Shown here in pieces: positions 1 through 10,180 of a stretch of DNA of 64,000 bases. The position numbers and the translations under genes were made by a program. The DNA comes from Limnephilus marmoratus (Eukaryota; Arthropoda; Insecta; Trichoptera; Limnephilidae): assembly GCA_917880885.1 (NCBI GenBank), contig OU862919.1:15890001-15954000 (forward strand). The letters run 5' to 3'. Below the pieces are notes generated by a model. That model saw only the letters and a list, made by a program, of their open reading frames with translations. It was not told the DNA's origin and ran no database searches. Numbering within the stretch: the first letter of the stretch is position 1; the number at the start of each line of letters is the position of its first letter.

Positions 1-45
1 CTGGCTCCAGAAGGGAGCAGCTTGGACTCTTGTGAGGTATTAAAT
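1..45 (+). repeat. Fragment of repeat family R2 (LINE/retroposon 3' end)
   Basis: The first bases (CTGGCTCCAGAAGGGAGCAG and following) match the end of a repeat seen at 24811-24875, 34985-35190, 50985-51073 plus 52703-52838, and 59360-59405. The shared core is GGGGATGCC, then a CTGGCTCCAGAATGGA-like stretch, then GGGACTCTAGTG. The copy is cut by the window edge. The fuller copy at 52838 ends in an A run, which suggests the 3' end of a retroposon. Class is inferred. Confidence 0.4.
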
Positions 46-259
46 GGGATGGCGCTGCGGTTTGTTTATCATTGATCGAAGATATCACTAGATATTACAG
101 TATCATCACCAATGGGACCAATCTCTGAAACTGTTATGCCCACGAGCAAAATAATTAAATGAAACACTGTATAAAATGTGTACAGCCCTTCATCGTGAAC
201 ATGCCAAACGCTTTTGATCCATTCGTGTCTTCGACAGATCAGGTATAAGCTGCGTATAA

Positions 260-1190
260 AGGGAGAAACATTCTGAGCCCACGCGACCCTACGCGACGTA
301 GGTAGACGTCACCATTTCCATAGGACTACTTACCATCCATACATTTTCTATGGAAACGGATGCTTTAGAATCACACTAGCCCCTCGCAACGCTAACCGAC
401 GTTCCCTTCGCGACGCGGATCTGCCGCAGCCAGATCGGCGTGGGCCATGTGGAAGGTAGAGGGGGTATGGTCACGCCTACTACGAGATGATTTTACATCT
501 TTGTGGTGTTATCTAAGCATCTAACGTTATGTTTCGCTATAACTGTGGTTGTTTTTTGACAGATATTATTCAAAAATCGATGACGAACAGTTCATTGAAA
601 CTGTTAGACCGCACGAAGTTATTTATAAAATCATATCACAGTATTATAGAGATTCTGCATACGCTGTGAGGAGGAAATTTCAGCCATTCATGGCATGACT
701 TTCAATATTATAACCCTATAATGAATGCCAATCAAACCTCAGACACACTGCCAGTCTTTCTCTGGTCCCAATTGACTTTCGAAGACGTGTGTTTTCTTTT
801 TTTATGTCATATTCAATTATGCTGTGGAGCTCTTCAAATACCACTTTACTCATACGGAAGTACATGAAGAATCGTCCGTCATCAGATTCTAGTTCCCATA
901 CTAAAGTATGGAACTCTCCAAACATTTATCTTTGTTTGTTAATGTTGTGGACCCAAATACACACTTTTTTATTTTTCTTTTTACGAGAATATTGATTTAA
1001 TAATGATAATCGTATCAAATCATCTTCAAATTCGCTTTCAGAAGACATCGCAAAGATATCGTCTGCTGAGAAGAGAATCATATAAACATAACCTAAAAAA
1101 TAAATGTCAAATGTGTCGAATCAAACGCGCCAGTGTGAACATGAACAGGAACGTCGCGTCGCGTCGCGTGGGCTCAGTGTGTTTCTCCCT
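260..1190 (-). mobile_element. PIF/Harbinger-type DNA transposon, internally decayed
   Basis: The ends are inverted repeats: AGGGAGAAAC followed by CTGAGCCCACGCGAC at 260-287, and the same read in reverse at 1163-1190. The two ends match over about 28 bp with a few mismatches. The element is flanked by the direct 3-bp repeat TAA (257-259 and 1191-1193), the target type known for PIF/Harbinger elements. At 931 bp it is far shorter than an autonomous element. The minus strand keeps the start of a Harbinger (HARBI1-like) transposase at 716-1048; the rest of the transposase is missing and 260-715 has no recognisable coding sequence. It is therefore an internally deleted copy that would depend on a transposase supplied elsewhere. 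Confidence 0.85.
716..1048 (-). pseudogene. Harbinger (HARBI1-like) transposase, N-terminal remnant
   Basis: Reading the minus strand from an ATG at 1048, the frame gives MSSESEFEDDLIRL, a lysine-rich stretch, WVHNINKQR, then an in-frame TAA. It continues with MFGEFHTLV, a DD..FF.YFRMS stretch, LHSII..DI and RLRKSI..RERLAVCLRF. This matches the conserved N-terminal region of PIF/Harbinger transposases, where GEFHTL and the FRMS..F motif precede the catalytic domain. The DDE catalytic part is absent. One nonsense codon and the missing C-terminal two thirds make it a dead fragment. It lies inside the TIR-bounded element 260-1190 and reads inward from the right end. Confidence 0.75.
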
Positions 1191-1393
1191 TAACCTGTCA
1201 AAGGCCAGGGTTTTTTACCTTACCTTTTTTAAATTACCTTAAGAACAAGAATGGAGGAAGCTATTCTGAGCTTTTCCTTGGTACAGTTTCTTTATACAAA
1301 AAAATTTAAATCGCATCCAAATTATTTGAATTAATATTCTTTTTTGAAATTCGAGTCTCGCGTGCGGGCACGTTCCTGGCCTTTCACAGGTTA
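1191..1393. repeat. Inverted repeat pair, likely MITE remnant
   Basis: TAACCTGTCAAAGGCCAGG (1191-1209) faces CCTGGCCTTTCACAGGTTA (1375-1393), an inverted match with one mismatch. The 200 bp between are AT-rich and non-coding. The left arm abuts the right end of the Harbinger element exactly, so that element may have landed at the TAA inside this arm. The element class is unknown. Confidence 0.5.
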
Positions 1394-1420
1394 AAGGTAT
1401 CAACCGCCTGTATTATAATA

Positions 1421-1972
1421 CTAGCTGATCCGGCGAACTTCGTACCGCCTCAGAATCAAAAACTGTTGTCAACTTATTAGCTGAATTGATCTAAATTGTT
1501 TCTCCCTGCGTATACCATACCTTGATCTAAATTGTTTCTCCCTGCGTATCCTTTCCCCTCTCGCGTTCCCTCTCCCTCTCCCCACTCCACTTCTCCCCTT
1601 CCCCCGTCCCGCTAACCCCCCTTCCTGAGTTCCTTTCCCCCCTCCCCCCTCCCCCCTCCCCCCCTCCCCCCCCTCCCCCCCCCCCTCTCCCCCCCACCCC
1701 CTCCCCCCTCCCACGGTTCACAGTTCAATATTATAACCCTTACAATATTGCTGCAGTTCTTTCAAAATAGGAGAATTCGTTCCATACAAAATGTATGGGG
1801 AAAATAATTTTCTTCGGAGTGGAACACTCTTTACTTTTAGGGGTATAAAAAATAGATGTTGGTCGATTCTCAGACCTACCAGATAAGCACACAAAATTTC
1901 ATCAAAATTGGTCCAGCCGTTTCGGAGGAGTATGGTAACAAACACCGTGACACGAGAATTATATAAATTAGA
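1421..1972 (-). mobile_element. Non-autonomous Helitron
   Basis: On the minus strand the element starts with TCTAATTTATATAATTCTCG at 1972 and continues with a CGTGTCAC motif and a CTCCTCCGAAACGGC motif, resembling Helitron 5' ends familiar from insects. It ends with a CGAA/TTCG hairpin followed by CAGCTAG at 1421. The last base is followed by T and the first is preceded by A, as expected for Helitron insertion between A and T. At 552 bp it carries no Rep/helicase reading frame. The interior includes a strongly strand-biased C-rich tract (about 1550-1715) and a repeated TTGTTTCTCCCTGCGTAT pair at 1496-1550. Confidence 0.65.
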
Positions 1973-2458
1973 TTCCCTGGAACAGTTGGTCAGGAAATGC
2001 GGGTGGCGTGTTCGTATAAATAACACGATCTTAAAATCAAAACAGCCGCGGTTATCTACATGCATGTATATAACTATGCAGATAAATATCTGCGAACCCC
2101 TGGTTGTGCCTTATATTTCAATATCTTGCCTATTATTACTTATTATTTTTTTTTTATTTTGGTTGTGCCGGTATTTTGATATTTCGTATAAATAAGATAC
2201 GTTTAAAAATAACATTTTTTCATTTAATGACGTTCGAAATAAAAGAGATACATAACTATGTAACATGAAAAAATAAAACGACATAATTTCTGTAGGTGGT
2301 CTCACATCTTTATAATTAATAAAGCTGAATCATTGAGGAAGGAATTATATTAATAAATCTCAACGATGCATTAAACGGAAAAAGACAACGTACACTTAAA
2401 AATGAAAAAGGTATAATTATAACTTATAAAGGTTTTTTTTGTAATTTATATCTCTATT

Positions 2459-4645
2459 TTATTTATCCAAGTCAGCGCAAGTGTACTCCGCGCAATTGGA
2501 TGTCTTCGGATTGAAGTACGTTCTGGTAGGGCAGGATCTTTGAGCTGCGGTGCCATTAACAGCAGAACACTCGTAGTAGTTAGAACATGCGATGGGATTT
2601 GGAATCGCAAAGAATCCAACTGCAATGCACATACCATTTGCATCCAAGCCTGAGATCGGAGTTGGATCTACGCATTTTCTAGCGGTGACATCGTATTCCA
2701 AATTGTTGCGGCAAGCAAAGATCTGGGGAAAAAATTCTCCTGCTACGGGAGTAATTCCATTGAGACAGATGTAGTATAGAGTGGGGTTGCCGGCGATTAC
2801 CCCTACGTCTCCTAAAGCCTTGCAAGGGGCAGTCACATCGGGACAAGTTCCGTTTATCAGTTTCTTACGGCAGATGGTGGTTCTGGAATCATAATAGAAG
2901 TCGCCTGTACAGGTATATTCTAGAGATTGAAGTACTACCGGCTCAGCGCTCGGATCAGTTGGAGCGCACAGGTGATATACTTGGCAATCGAAGGGATCAG
3001 GGAAAACGCCGACTTGGTGGCATTCAAATTTATAGTTTCCGTTCGGCGGATTAATGTGGCAGTCCGGGTTTGGATCGGATATGCAAGCTCCAGTAGAAAC
3101 TTCACAAGTGGTGCCTGCCGGGCAAGGACTCAATTCGTAATCTAGGTAGTCATCTTCGCCGATATCAACACATTCGGTTCTCTCGGTACAACTTTTACAC
3201 ACGGTTCCTGGTCTGGTGCATTCCGCCGCTGCAAAAGAGTTGACGTCCGAATGTGGACCGAAGACATACAATTCATTGGAGATGGCAACCTAGAACAAGC
3301 GGAAAAAATGTGGAATTAAAATTATGCCTGCAGAGTTTATAAATTTTTTTGATTTGAGCTTTAATTTTTCGAATAAATCGAATCGGATGTTGGAATTTCT
3401 TAGGTCAAAAATGGAAGAAATTCGGTTACTGGGGTTAATCTTAGCTATTTAATATCTTCATAATACATGTCTTGGTCGCACATTTTTTTTTGTTAGTTAT
3501 AAATCTGGAATTTTGTGGAAGAACCATAGTTATTTTACACAGCGCCCTTGAGGTGATTTTTCACAAAATCGGCGCTTTATAAATCATCGAAGTATTATTT
3601 TTTTCTCAGAAAATACTGAATGTCTTTTCAGAATCACCATAGTTATGCTTTTTTCTAAGAAAATACCGATTTTTATCGGTTTTTAAGAAGAGGTTTATTT
3701 CGGTGAAATCAACACAAATTTAATCTTCAAGTAGTGTTATAAGAATTCAGGTCAATCAAATAAAATTATTTACTTTAAAAAATCATCCTCGTCAAAAAAA
3801 AATTAAGCACTCTTAATCTATTAACGAACAGTGCTATAAAAAAGTTATCGATAGTTTAAAAAAACATATTTTAATATCTTCGTTATTTGTTTTTGGGGTA
3901 TTGTGCCGTGTTGCGCTACCTCCTTCTTCAACGTTTCGGACATCGTTGCAGTGTCCATCATCAGGGCAGATCCGGCAGATCCGGTAGATGTGATCTGCCG
4001 GATCTGCCCTGATGATGGACACTGCAACGATGTCCGAAACGTTGGCTAAAGAAGGAGGTAGCGCAACACGGCACAATACCCCAAAAACAAATAACGAAAA
4101 TGCTTTTGGCCGTGAAAATCTTAAAACATATTTTAATATCTACTAAAATTACATTCGTAAAAGGTTTCACTTCGTGACTTGTCATAATTACAGCGATAAA
4201 AATAGCAATTAGTTTGTAGAAACTAACATTGTAATTTAATTTATTTGATTTAATTTTAGGTAGGGATACAAGTAATTTTTACGCATGACAGCTGTTTCGA
4301 CGTTAGTAAAAATTATAACAAAAAAATTAACAAACCAAATATTTCTATCAACGATTTTGTGACAAGGAATTCCTTTATCAACATCAGTATTTTCATTAGA
4401 ACTTTAGGTATTTCACTGTTTCACTTGTCCAAGAAAAGGTTTGGAAATTTAAAAATTTAATAAGTCTAGATTTTGATAAATGTTAAAGGAAGTTTTTTTG
4501 ACGTTGAGAGATTTGTTTTCTTTGTAAAATCATTTCAATTGGGACGTTGTTGGCTATAAAAATAATATACATGACAAATGTTTATCAGAATAACAGTACT
4601 TACGGCGAATTGAGAAATCACTAAACAAAAAATTAATTTCAACAT
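2459..4645 (-). CDS. Gene A: secreted chitin-binding (peritrophin-type) protein, 290 aa, two exons
   Basis: Exon 1 is 4604-4645 (14 codons, starting MLKLIFC, the signal peptide core); exon 2 is 2459-3289. The intron has GTAAGT at its start and TTCTAG at its end and sits in phase 0, so the protein runs MLKLIFCLVISQFA then VAISNELYVFGP. Cleavage is predicted near VA/IS. Four cysteine-rich modules follow: C.RPGTVCKSC, then a clear type-2 chitin-binding module (C-x11-C-x5-C-x18-C with the FYYDSRT.C motif near residues 97-156), a third with NNLEYDV..R.C, and a C-terminal one with YFNPKTSNC. The product should be exported and bind chitin in cuticle or peritrophic matrix. It is a tandem paralogue of gene B. 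AATAAA overlaps the stop codon (2458-2463). The enzyme-free, small multi-domain layout fits peritrophin or obstructor-like proteins; the exact class is not settled. Confidence 0.88.
3535..3595 (+). mobile_element. L2-type LINE 3' tail fragment in gene A intron
   Basis: The sequence holds AGCGCCC, TTGAGGTGATTTTTCAC and CGGCGCT followed by TATAAAT, nearly identical to the 3' end of the L2 element at 52633-52675. AGCGCC and GGCGCT form the outer stem, GTGA and TCAC an inner stem. The matching part of gene B's intron lacks it, so it is a short 5'-truncated insertion made after the duplication. Confidence 0.7.
3880..4122. mobile_element. Penelope-like foldback element in gene A intron
   Basis: Two inverted arms of about 100 bp face each other around a centre built on repeated GATCCGGCAGATC units. 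Each arm carries CCTGATGATGGACAC, a short hairpin (GGACA with TGTCC) and CGAAACGTTGG, a pattern like the hammerhead-type core reported in terminal repeats of Penelope-like elements. It is flanked by the 19-bp direct repeat AAAACATATTTTAATATCT (3861-3879 and 4123-4141). The sister intron of gene B has a single, slightly diverged copy of that target (near 14759-14778) and no insert. A second element of the same family lies at 6702-6917. No coding capacity. Confidence 0.7.
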
Positions 4646-4998
4646 TTTGATTTGATATTGTCAAGGCGAACGCAAAAAACTGTCTAAATAAATTTTTAAT
4701 TAGAATTGCGTTTTATTGTGTAAATATATATTATTTTAATATAATCAAGGAGGATTAACAAGAGGCAATTGATTGATGAATTTAGATTGATTGATTACTT
4801 TTATCTTCAGGTGTAAAAAATTGACGTTCTGCAGAAAGATGAACAAAATTAAAAATATATCTATTGATCGCATCGATGGTGAGCGTTTGTAGAAAAACGC
4901 ACAAAATGCAAATACTCTTATGAACTCTTCTGTATTCAGCGCTATCAACAGCCTCTGTGTCCTCCTCTCTTCCACCCAGCATACTCAAGATGACGTAG

Positions 4999-6041
4999 TG
5001 TTATGAAATATTTAATTCCATTTCATCACAATTAAGTCTAGTCACGTACCCCTAATTTATTAATATTTGTTTGGTTTGAATCGCCAGTTGATTTTTCTTT
5101 AAATATAGAATTTTGAGCCATTCAATTATTTTTGAAATCAGATGTTATAAAAGTCATTTTTTCCTTAGAGCTCGGCACTCATTGGCGCTCATTGGAAAGA
5201 AGCCTGGAGAGGTAGACTGCTTTTCGAGGGTCATTGTGTATTTTCCGTTTTTATATAAAATGTAGTTTCTTTTAAACAATCATTTGAATTTTGTTGAAAA
5301 CTTACATAATGTAAAGTATTATCCCGCATGTTCCGCTACCTTCTTATTTAAAATGGCGTGAAACCATAAGAAACCATAAAAGAATTTAACTGACCGGGAT
5401 ACTGACTCAACTGTATTTTCCTGCAGCGACTGGAAATTATAATATTTTTACAAACTCGGAATTTCCTCGACGTAACAGTCTTTCGGACTGATTTGGAGAA
5501 AAATATTACAAACTTGGAGATCCATCAACATTACGCATGGAACGCGGCTAACCTGACCATGGCACTGGTCCTGATCTGAGACTGGCTCATCACTGTAAGA
5601 CGAATGATGTATAGCATCATCAGCGGAGGGCATCATGCATCAATCCTCGTTGCTATCGGTCTTGAGTAATAATTTTTAGCTAGAATAGATTTTGTTCGAT
5701 CCTGGGGTGAGTCTCTCATTATAATAATTTTAAATGATCTTTATTGGTTAACTGATTTTTATTTGTTTTGAAATATAATATGTAATCTGTTATACGAATA
5801 CTGTCTTTCTTTTCATTATTAAAAATCTTTAGTGATTATAAAGTATTTAATCCCCAAGACCCTGATAGGGAATTTTGCTCTACTGTCTATTAGCCTGGTT
5901 TAACAACCAGTGGCGCCCTTAAAAAAGCTAGCAGATACAATCACACATTACCCGCATACATGACCCTCAATCTTATTTTTATCCCGTAACTTATCCCTCA
6001 ATTACACTTTACAATTGGCACACACCATTATCGAGATAACA
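4999..6041. mobile_element. Probable solo LTR (or collapsed LTR element), 1043 bp
   Basis: The insert begins TGTTATG and ends GATAACA, the TG...CA form of an LTR. It is flanked by GTAG on both sides (4995-4998 and 6042-6045). The sister copy near 15610-15630 reads AAGATGACGTAGGCTCTGATGG, with one GTAG and no insert, so this is a clean insertion with a 4-bp target duplication. There is no reverse transcriptase or integrase frame. GTGGCGCCC at about 5910, resembling an LTR-retrotransposon primer-binding site, leaves open that this is a collapsed LTR plus leader rather than one solo LTR. Orientation was not determined. Confidence 0.7.
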
Positions 6042-6639
6042 GTAGGCCCTGATGGAAATTATTATTTGGAGTATTCCGAATATCTGAAATTTCGAATTTC
6101 TACTTATTGCATTCCCCTTGAACACTTTAAGTTTTTAAGCACTTTAAAAGTATATTATTTTTAAGAAGATAAATACACATTTTCTGAGCTGCAACGATTT
6201 TCATATGAACTTCCCTCGATAGAAAAAATCGCAAACTATGATAAGAAAATTATTAAAAAACTATTATCTTTTATTTAACACATTATGGGTGTGAAAAAAT
6301 TCACAGTGTTTCTTTAAATGCTTCTTTAGACATTTGTCGACAGATCTGCCCTTTATTTTGAATAAGTCATGATTTATTAAACACTTTTGCTTACGCCTAT
6401 TAATTATATATTTTTTCTTAACATTAGCGCGCTTCCTCTAACATTCGCACTTACATATCAACCTTTCAAATTATCTTTGTCTTCTTTTTGAACTCTTAGT
6501 ATGGAGTGAGTACCGATTTCATTTAGCAAATGATTACTTTACTTCTTCAAACTTCCCAAATACACTTTGTGGCGTCATTATTGATTTAATGAAAACAAAT
6601 AACATTGTAAACACCACTATGTTTTAATGGACATGTTTC

Positions 6640-7300
6640 AAAAACATTATTATTAATTGATGTATTATTATCGAAATGTCACTATATTATTATCAACATT
6701 TTCGTTTTTTTTTTGGGGTGTTATGCCGTGTAGCGCTTCCTCCTTCTTTAGCCAACGTTTCGGACAGCGTTGCAGTGTCCATCATCAGGGTGATCAGGGC
6801 CCTGATGATGGACTCTACAACGCCTACCGAAAAGTTGGCTAAAGAAGGAGTTAGCGCAACACGGCATAACACCCCAAAAACAAATAACGAAAACACTTTT
6901 GGCCGTGAAAATCTAAAAACATATCTATTATCGACATGTTTCAGAAACATTATTATTAATATATTATTATCGAAATGTTTTACTACATTATTATCGACAT
7001 GTTTCAAAAATTATTACCCACTATATTATTATCGAAATATTTCACTATATTATTATCGACATGTTTCAAAAACATTATTATTACCTCCTATATTATTATG
7101 AACATGTTTCAAAAACATTATTATTAATGTATTGTTATCGAAATGTTTCACTATATTATTGACATGTTTCAAAAACATAATTATTAATATAGTATTATCG
7201 AAATGTTTCACTATATTATTATCGACATGTTTCAAAAACATTTTTGTTACCTCCTATATTATTATGGACATGTTTCAAAAACATTTTTATTAATATATAT
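6640..7300. repeat. AT-rich minisatellite (ATTATTATCGACATGTTTC units)
   Basis: Degenerate units built from ATTATTATCGA, CATGTTTCAAAAACATT and AAATGTTTCACTATATT recur about every 60 bp from 6640 to 7300 and again at 7680-7830. The array is interrupted by a Penelope-like foldback (6702-6917) and a TTAA-flanked element (7314-7668). CATGTTTCAAAAACAT-type units are partly self-complementary. The sister copy near 20050-20200 lacks the array, so it expanded or inserted after the duplication. Confidence 0.75.
6702..6917. mobile_element. Second Penelope-like foldback element
   Basis: Inverted arms (GGGGTGTTATGCCGTGTAGCG facing CGCAACACGGCATAACACCCC) meet at GGGTGATCAGGGCCCTGATGATGG. The family matches 3880-4122, including the end CTTTTGGCCGTGAAAATCT. 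The right arm has CCTGATGATGGACTC then ACCGAAAAG, more decayed than the first copy. It is inserted in the AT-rich minisatellite. Confidence 0.65.
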
Positions 7301-7313
7301 ATACGAGTGTTAA

Positions 7314-7668
7314 GGGACGTACTTGACTTACTTTAACCAGTGATTCCTGACATTATTTGGAGTAAAAAATGTAAATGAAATTTTGGTCTCCGGTGACATT
7401 TTTGATGTTTTTTTTTTTTTTTTCTACAAAAACATAAAAAATGGTAGGTAGTTGTTGAACAGTTGGAGGCGGGGTAAGGGGTTCGTCGAACACCCGGCAG
7501 AGTGACCAGTGATGACATGCGGAAGAATTTTTTTTTTGTTTGATATTGAAGAAAAAAATTTAAAAAAAAAAAGTCCCCAAAAAAGTCACCGGAGAGCGAA
7601 ATTTCATTTACATTTTTTACTCCAAATAATGTCAGGAATCACTGGTTAAAGTAAGTCAAGTACGTCCC
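7314..7668. mobile_element. TTAA-flanked MITE with about 90-bp inverted repeats
   Basis: Left GGGACGTACTTGACTTAC... (7314 to about 7403) and its reverse complement (about 7583-7668) match over about 90 bp with only a few differences. TTAA flanks both sides (7310-7313, 7669-7672), the target used by piggyBac-type transposases. The centre holds poly-T and poly-A runs and no gene. piggyBac affiliation is inferred from TTAA only. Confidence 0.65.
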
Positions 7669-7679
7669 TTAACACCCTG

Positions 7680-7830
7680 TATATCGAAATGTTTCACTAT
7701 ATTATTATCAACATGTTTCAAAAACATTATTATTACCTATTATAATGGACATGTTTCAAAAACAAGTGTTTTTTTTCAATCGAAATGTTTCACTATATTA
7801 TTATCGACATATTTCTAAAACAATGTTTTC
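7680..7830. repeat. AT-rich minisatellite, continuation
   Basis: The same CATGTTTCAAAAACATT and TCGAAATGTTTCACTATATT units as at 6640-7300 resume directly after the TTAA-flanked element, which split one array into two. Confidence 0.7.
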
Positions 7831-7839
7831 CTCGTCAGG

Positions 7840-8700
7840 ATAGTTAAAAATAAAACCATTAGGCTTTTCTTTAATTCTTGATTACATGCCTAGATACAAA
7901 TACGAGTATAAAAAATGTAAGAACCTAAATCAATTGTATTAAACAAACAAGTTAGAAGGCCGAGTTGATAAACATCATGAATGTTGATAATGAACACTTA
8001 ATCTGAAAATGTTCAAATTCCTTGTCTTATATCTTTCATCTTCAATTAGTATGTCAAGTGGCACCCATTTTAAAGTAAACATTTTCAGCAGTCGAAAATC
8101 ATATAGAACCAAAGTAATTTAATTATTATATTTAAAAGGATAATTTTTCAAGTCGCACGCTTTGTTTTCATTGAGGGAACTACGACGAAAAGAAGAAGAA
8201 AAAAATTAAATAAAAATATTAAAATTATTATTTTTTTATTTCTTAAAGGTAAGGAAAACATGCCCCATAATTGTAGGTACAAAAGAAAGAGTGGATGTAA
8301 GAGTCAAAAGACAACAAAAAACTAAATGGAACCAACCTGTTAAAATACAATCACTTTGTGTACCGCTAATTTAATTTATAATATATTTTAGGGTTTTCAG
8401 TTTTGAAGTTCATCTTCCAACCAATAAAAAAATATAAATTCTTTTATTTATTGCATTGAGGCGGTTTTTCACAAATAAAATTACTGCACTGTTTAAATAA
8501 TCCAACACCATTATCGATTTTTCAGATTTTGATTTTCGAAAAATGCGTACAAAGGACTGGTTTAATGGCAACTTTCGCAACAAATGGTTTCAAGTGCCGT
8601 TGAAATAAATGAAAACGTATGAAAAATAAAATTAACGTTTGTTATAATAGGCCACTTGCATCACATTAAAAAAAATCCGGTTTAGGCAAATATTCTAAGA
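7840..8700. repeat. Non-coding block shared between duplication units
   Basis: This stretch aligns with 20240-21010. Shared landmarks include CAAATTCCTTGTCTTAT/CAAATTCCTTATCTAAT, CATCTTCAATTAGTAT/CATCTTCAATTGGTAT, AAGGATAATTTTTCAAGTCG and GCATTGAGGCGGTTTTTCAC. The last is an old L2-type tail, inherited by both copies. No reading frame is conserved between the copies, so this is not a gene. Confidence 0.6.
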
Positions 8701-8754
8701 TATTCTGTATTTTTTTGGCGTATTAAAATTTCAATCTGAAAAATCAGACCATCT

Positions 8755-8790
8755 TCTATCTATCTATCTAACTATCTATCTATCTTCTTC
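8755..8790 (+). repeat. (CTAT)n microsatellite
   Basis: About eight CTAT/CTAA units run directly into the 5' end of the Helitron-like element that follows. Confidence 0.8.
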
Positions 8791-9268
8791 TTATATATAT
8801 AAATAGAAACGAATTGCCAAAATGTATGTACGTGCATAACTTCCGAACGACTGCACCAAATTAGATAATTTTTTTTTGTTGTGTTCGTTATTGTCAGGAC
8901 AAGGTTTGTATAAAACTGCTGGTGAGTTCTGGCATTATGAAATTTGTATTAAAAATTGCAATAGGTGGCACTGAATGGTGAAAACTGAATGTGCCGGGAA
9001 CGAATGTATGGAATGTGGGAGGGGGGAGGGTAACTCGGGTAGGGGGTTCGGGGGAGAGGAAACAGGGAGGGGGGAGGGGAACTCGGGAAGGGGGTTCGCA
9101 GTACGGGGGAAGGGGGAGAGTGGTATGGGGAGAAGAAAGGTGGTGGAGCGTTGTGGGAACGCGAGAGGGGAAGGGGAACGGGATGAATGGGAAAGGACAC
9201 GCAGTAAAATTTTTGAGAAACAATTTCTTTATTAAAGGGCATTGCAACGCATGCCGGGTACCAGCTAG
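8783..9268 (+). mobile_element. Non-autonomous Helitron
   Basis: The 3' end has the hairpin GGCAT-TGCAACGC-ATGCC (9238-9255), then GGGTACCAG and CTAG (9265-9268) followed by T, the terminal layout of Helitrons. The 5' end is near the TC-rich junction around 8783-8792 followed by TTATATATATAAATAG. The interior is a G-rich skewed tract (about 9016-9180) that produces long meaningless reading frames on both strands. The sequence GAGTTCTGGCATTATGAAAT at 8931 also occurs in the copy near 33630 (reverse), which ties the two together. No Rep/helicase gene. Confidence 0.6.
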
Positions 9269-9700
9269 TTTTTTATAAACCGGAAAGACGGGACATAATT
9301 TAATGGGTGCGGAAAAACGATAATTACGTAGCCGCAAATCATTTTTAAAAAAAGAACGTTTTCCACAAGAAAGGGCACAGGAGAATAACGAGGCATACCA
9401 AAAATTTTACATCTCATAAATATTTTTTTTCCTTGATCCATATTATTGATCATAAATCATTATAATTAATTTACATTTATACAGCAAAAATAACATAATA
9501 ATAATATTTCAAGATAACTGTAAATATTAAAATGTGTACAAGTGTTATTATGTCTTGTTTGTCTATATTAGTTCCTAGCTAGGCAGATTGCCCGTTCTAA
9601 GGAACCAAATGCTAGTGAAAAATGCTAAAAATGTAGATTAAATATACAAAGTTTTAACTGATTGTGCCATTTAATAGTTAACCATGTAAAATTTTAAGTT

Positions 9701-10180
9701 TTAAGTGACATTTTTTAATAATTTTTCAGACTCAACCCTACCTAAGCCCATCAACCATTTATTTATTATTGAACCGATGGATGTCATTTTGCATATTTTA
9801 ATGTTTAATTGTGGGGGGATTTTATTATATAATTTCGGTCCCAGATATGTATATGTCTTTTGGAACTTCGACGTATTGCTCCCTGGGACCATAAGATCCT
9901 TTCTGGTGTGACTTCTTGATATATATTTATGATCAATTTTATTAAGTTTTTCTAGATTTTTGTGTACGTGGACCTTTTTTATGTAGTTTTGACGAAAACC
10001 AAGTACATTAAATTTTTTGTAGAGCTGATCGCTAGAAAACCTATAGGATTTGCGCATAATGACTCTAATTATGGATTTCTGGGCCTTCACTAGTGGATCT
10101 AAAATTGTTCTACCTCACGCTCCTCAACCAATACAACCATACGTTAAGATGGGGTTACATAATCCGAAATATATTTTTCT
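9701..10180 (-). pseudogene. LINE reverse transcriptase C-terminal fragment
   Basis: From about 10180 down, the minus strand reads a damaged YGCIG..GRTILDPLVKAQKSIIRVI, then RKSYRFSSDQLYKKFNVL, LMVPGSNTSKFQKTYTYLG and PKLYNKIPPQ, ending at 9701. This is the region after the reverse transcriptase core in many non-LTR retrotransposons (YG...W......L..LQKK.IR...; NTSKFQ.SY...GPKLYN.IP). Stops upstream of 10090 and the lack of the catalytic part show it is a 5'-truncated remnant. Downstream to about 9480 is AT-rich, presumably its 3' UTR. Confidence 0.6.

Noticed and set aside
8894..9337. Proline- and glycine-rich reading frames on both strands
   Set aside because: They are read out of the G/C-skewed tract of a Helitron-like element; same for 1469-1721.
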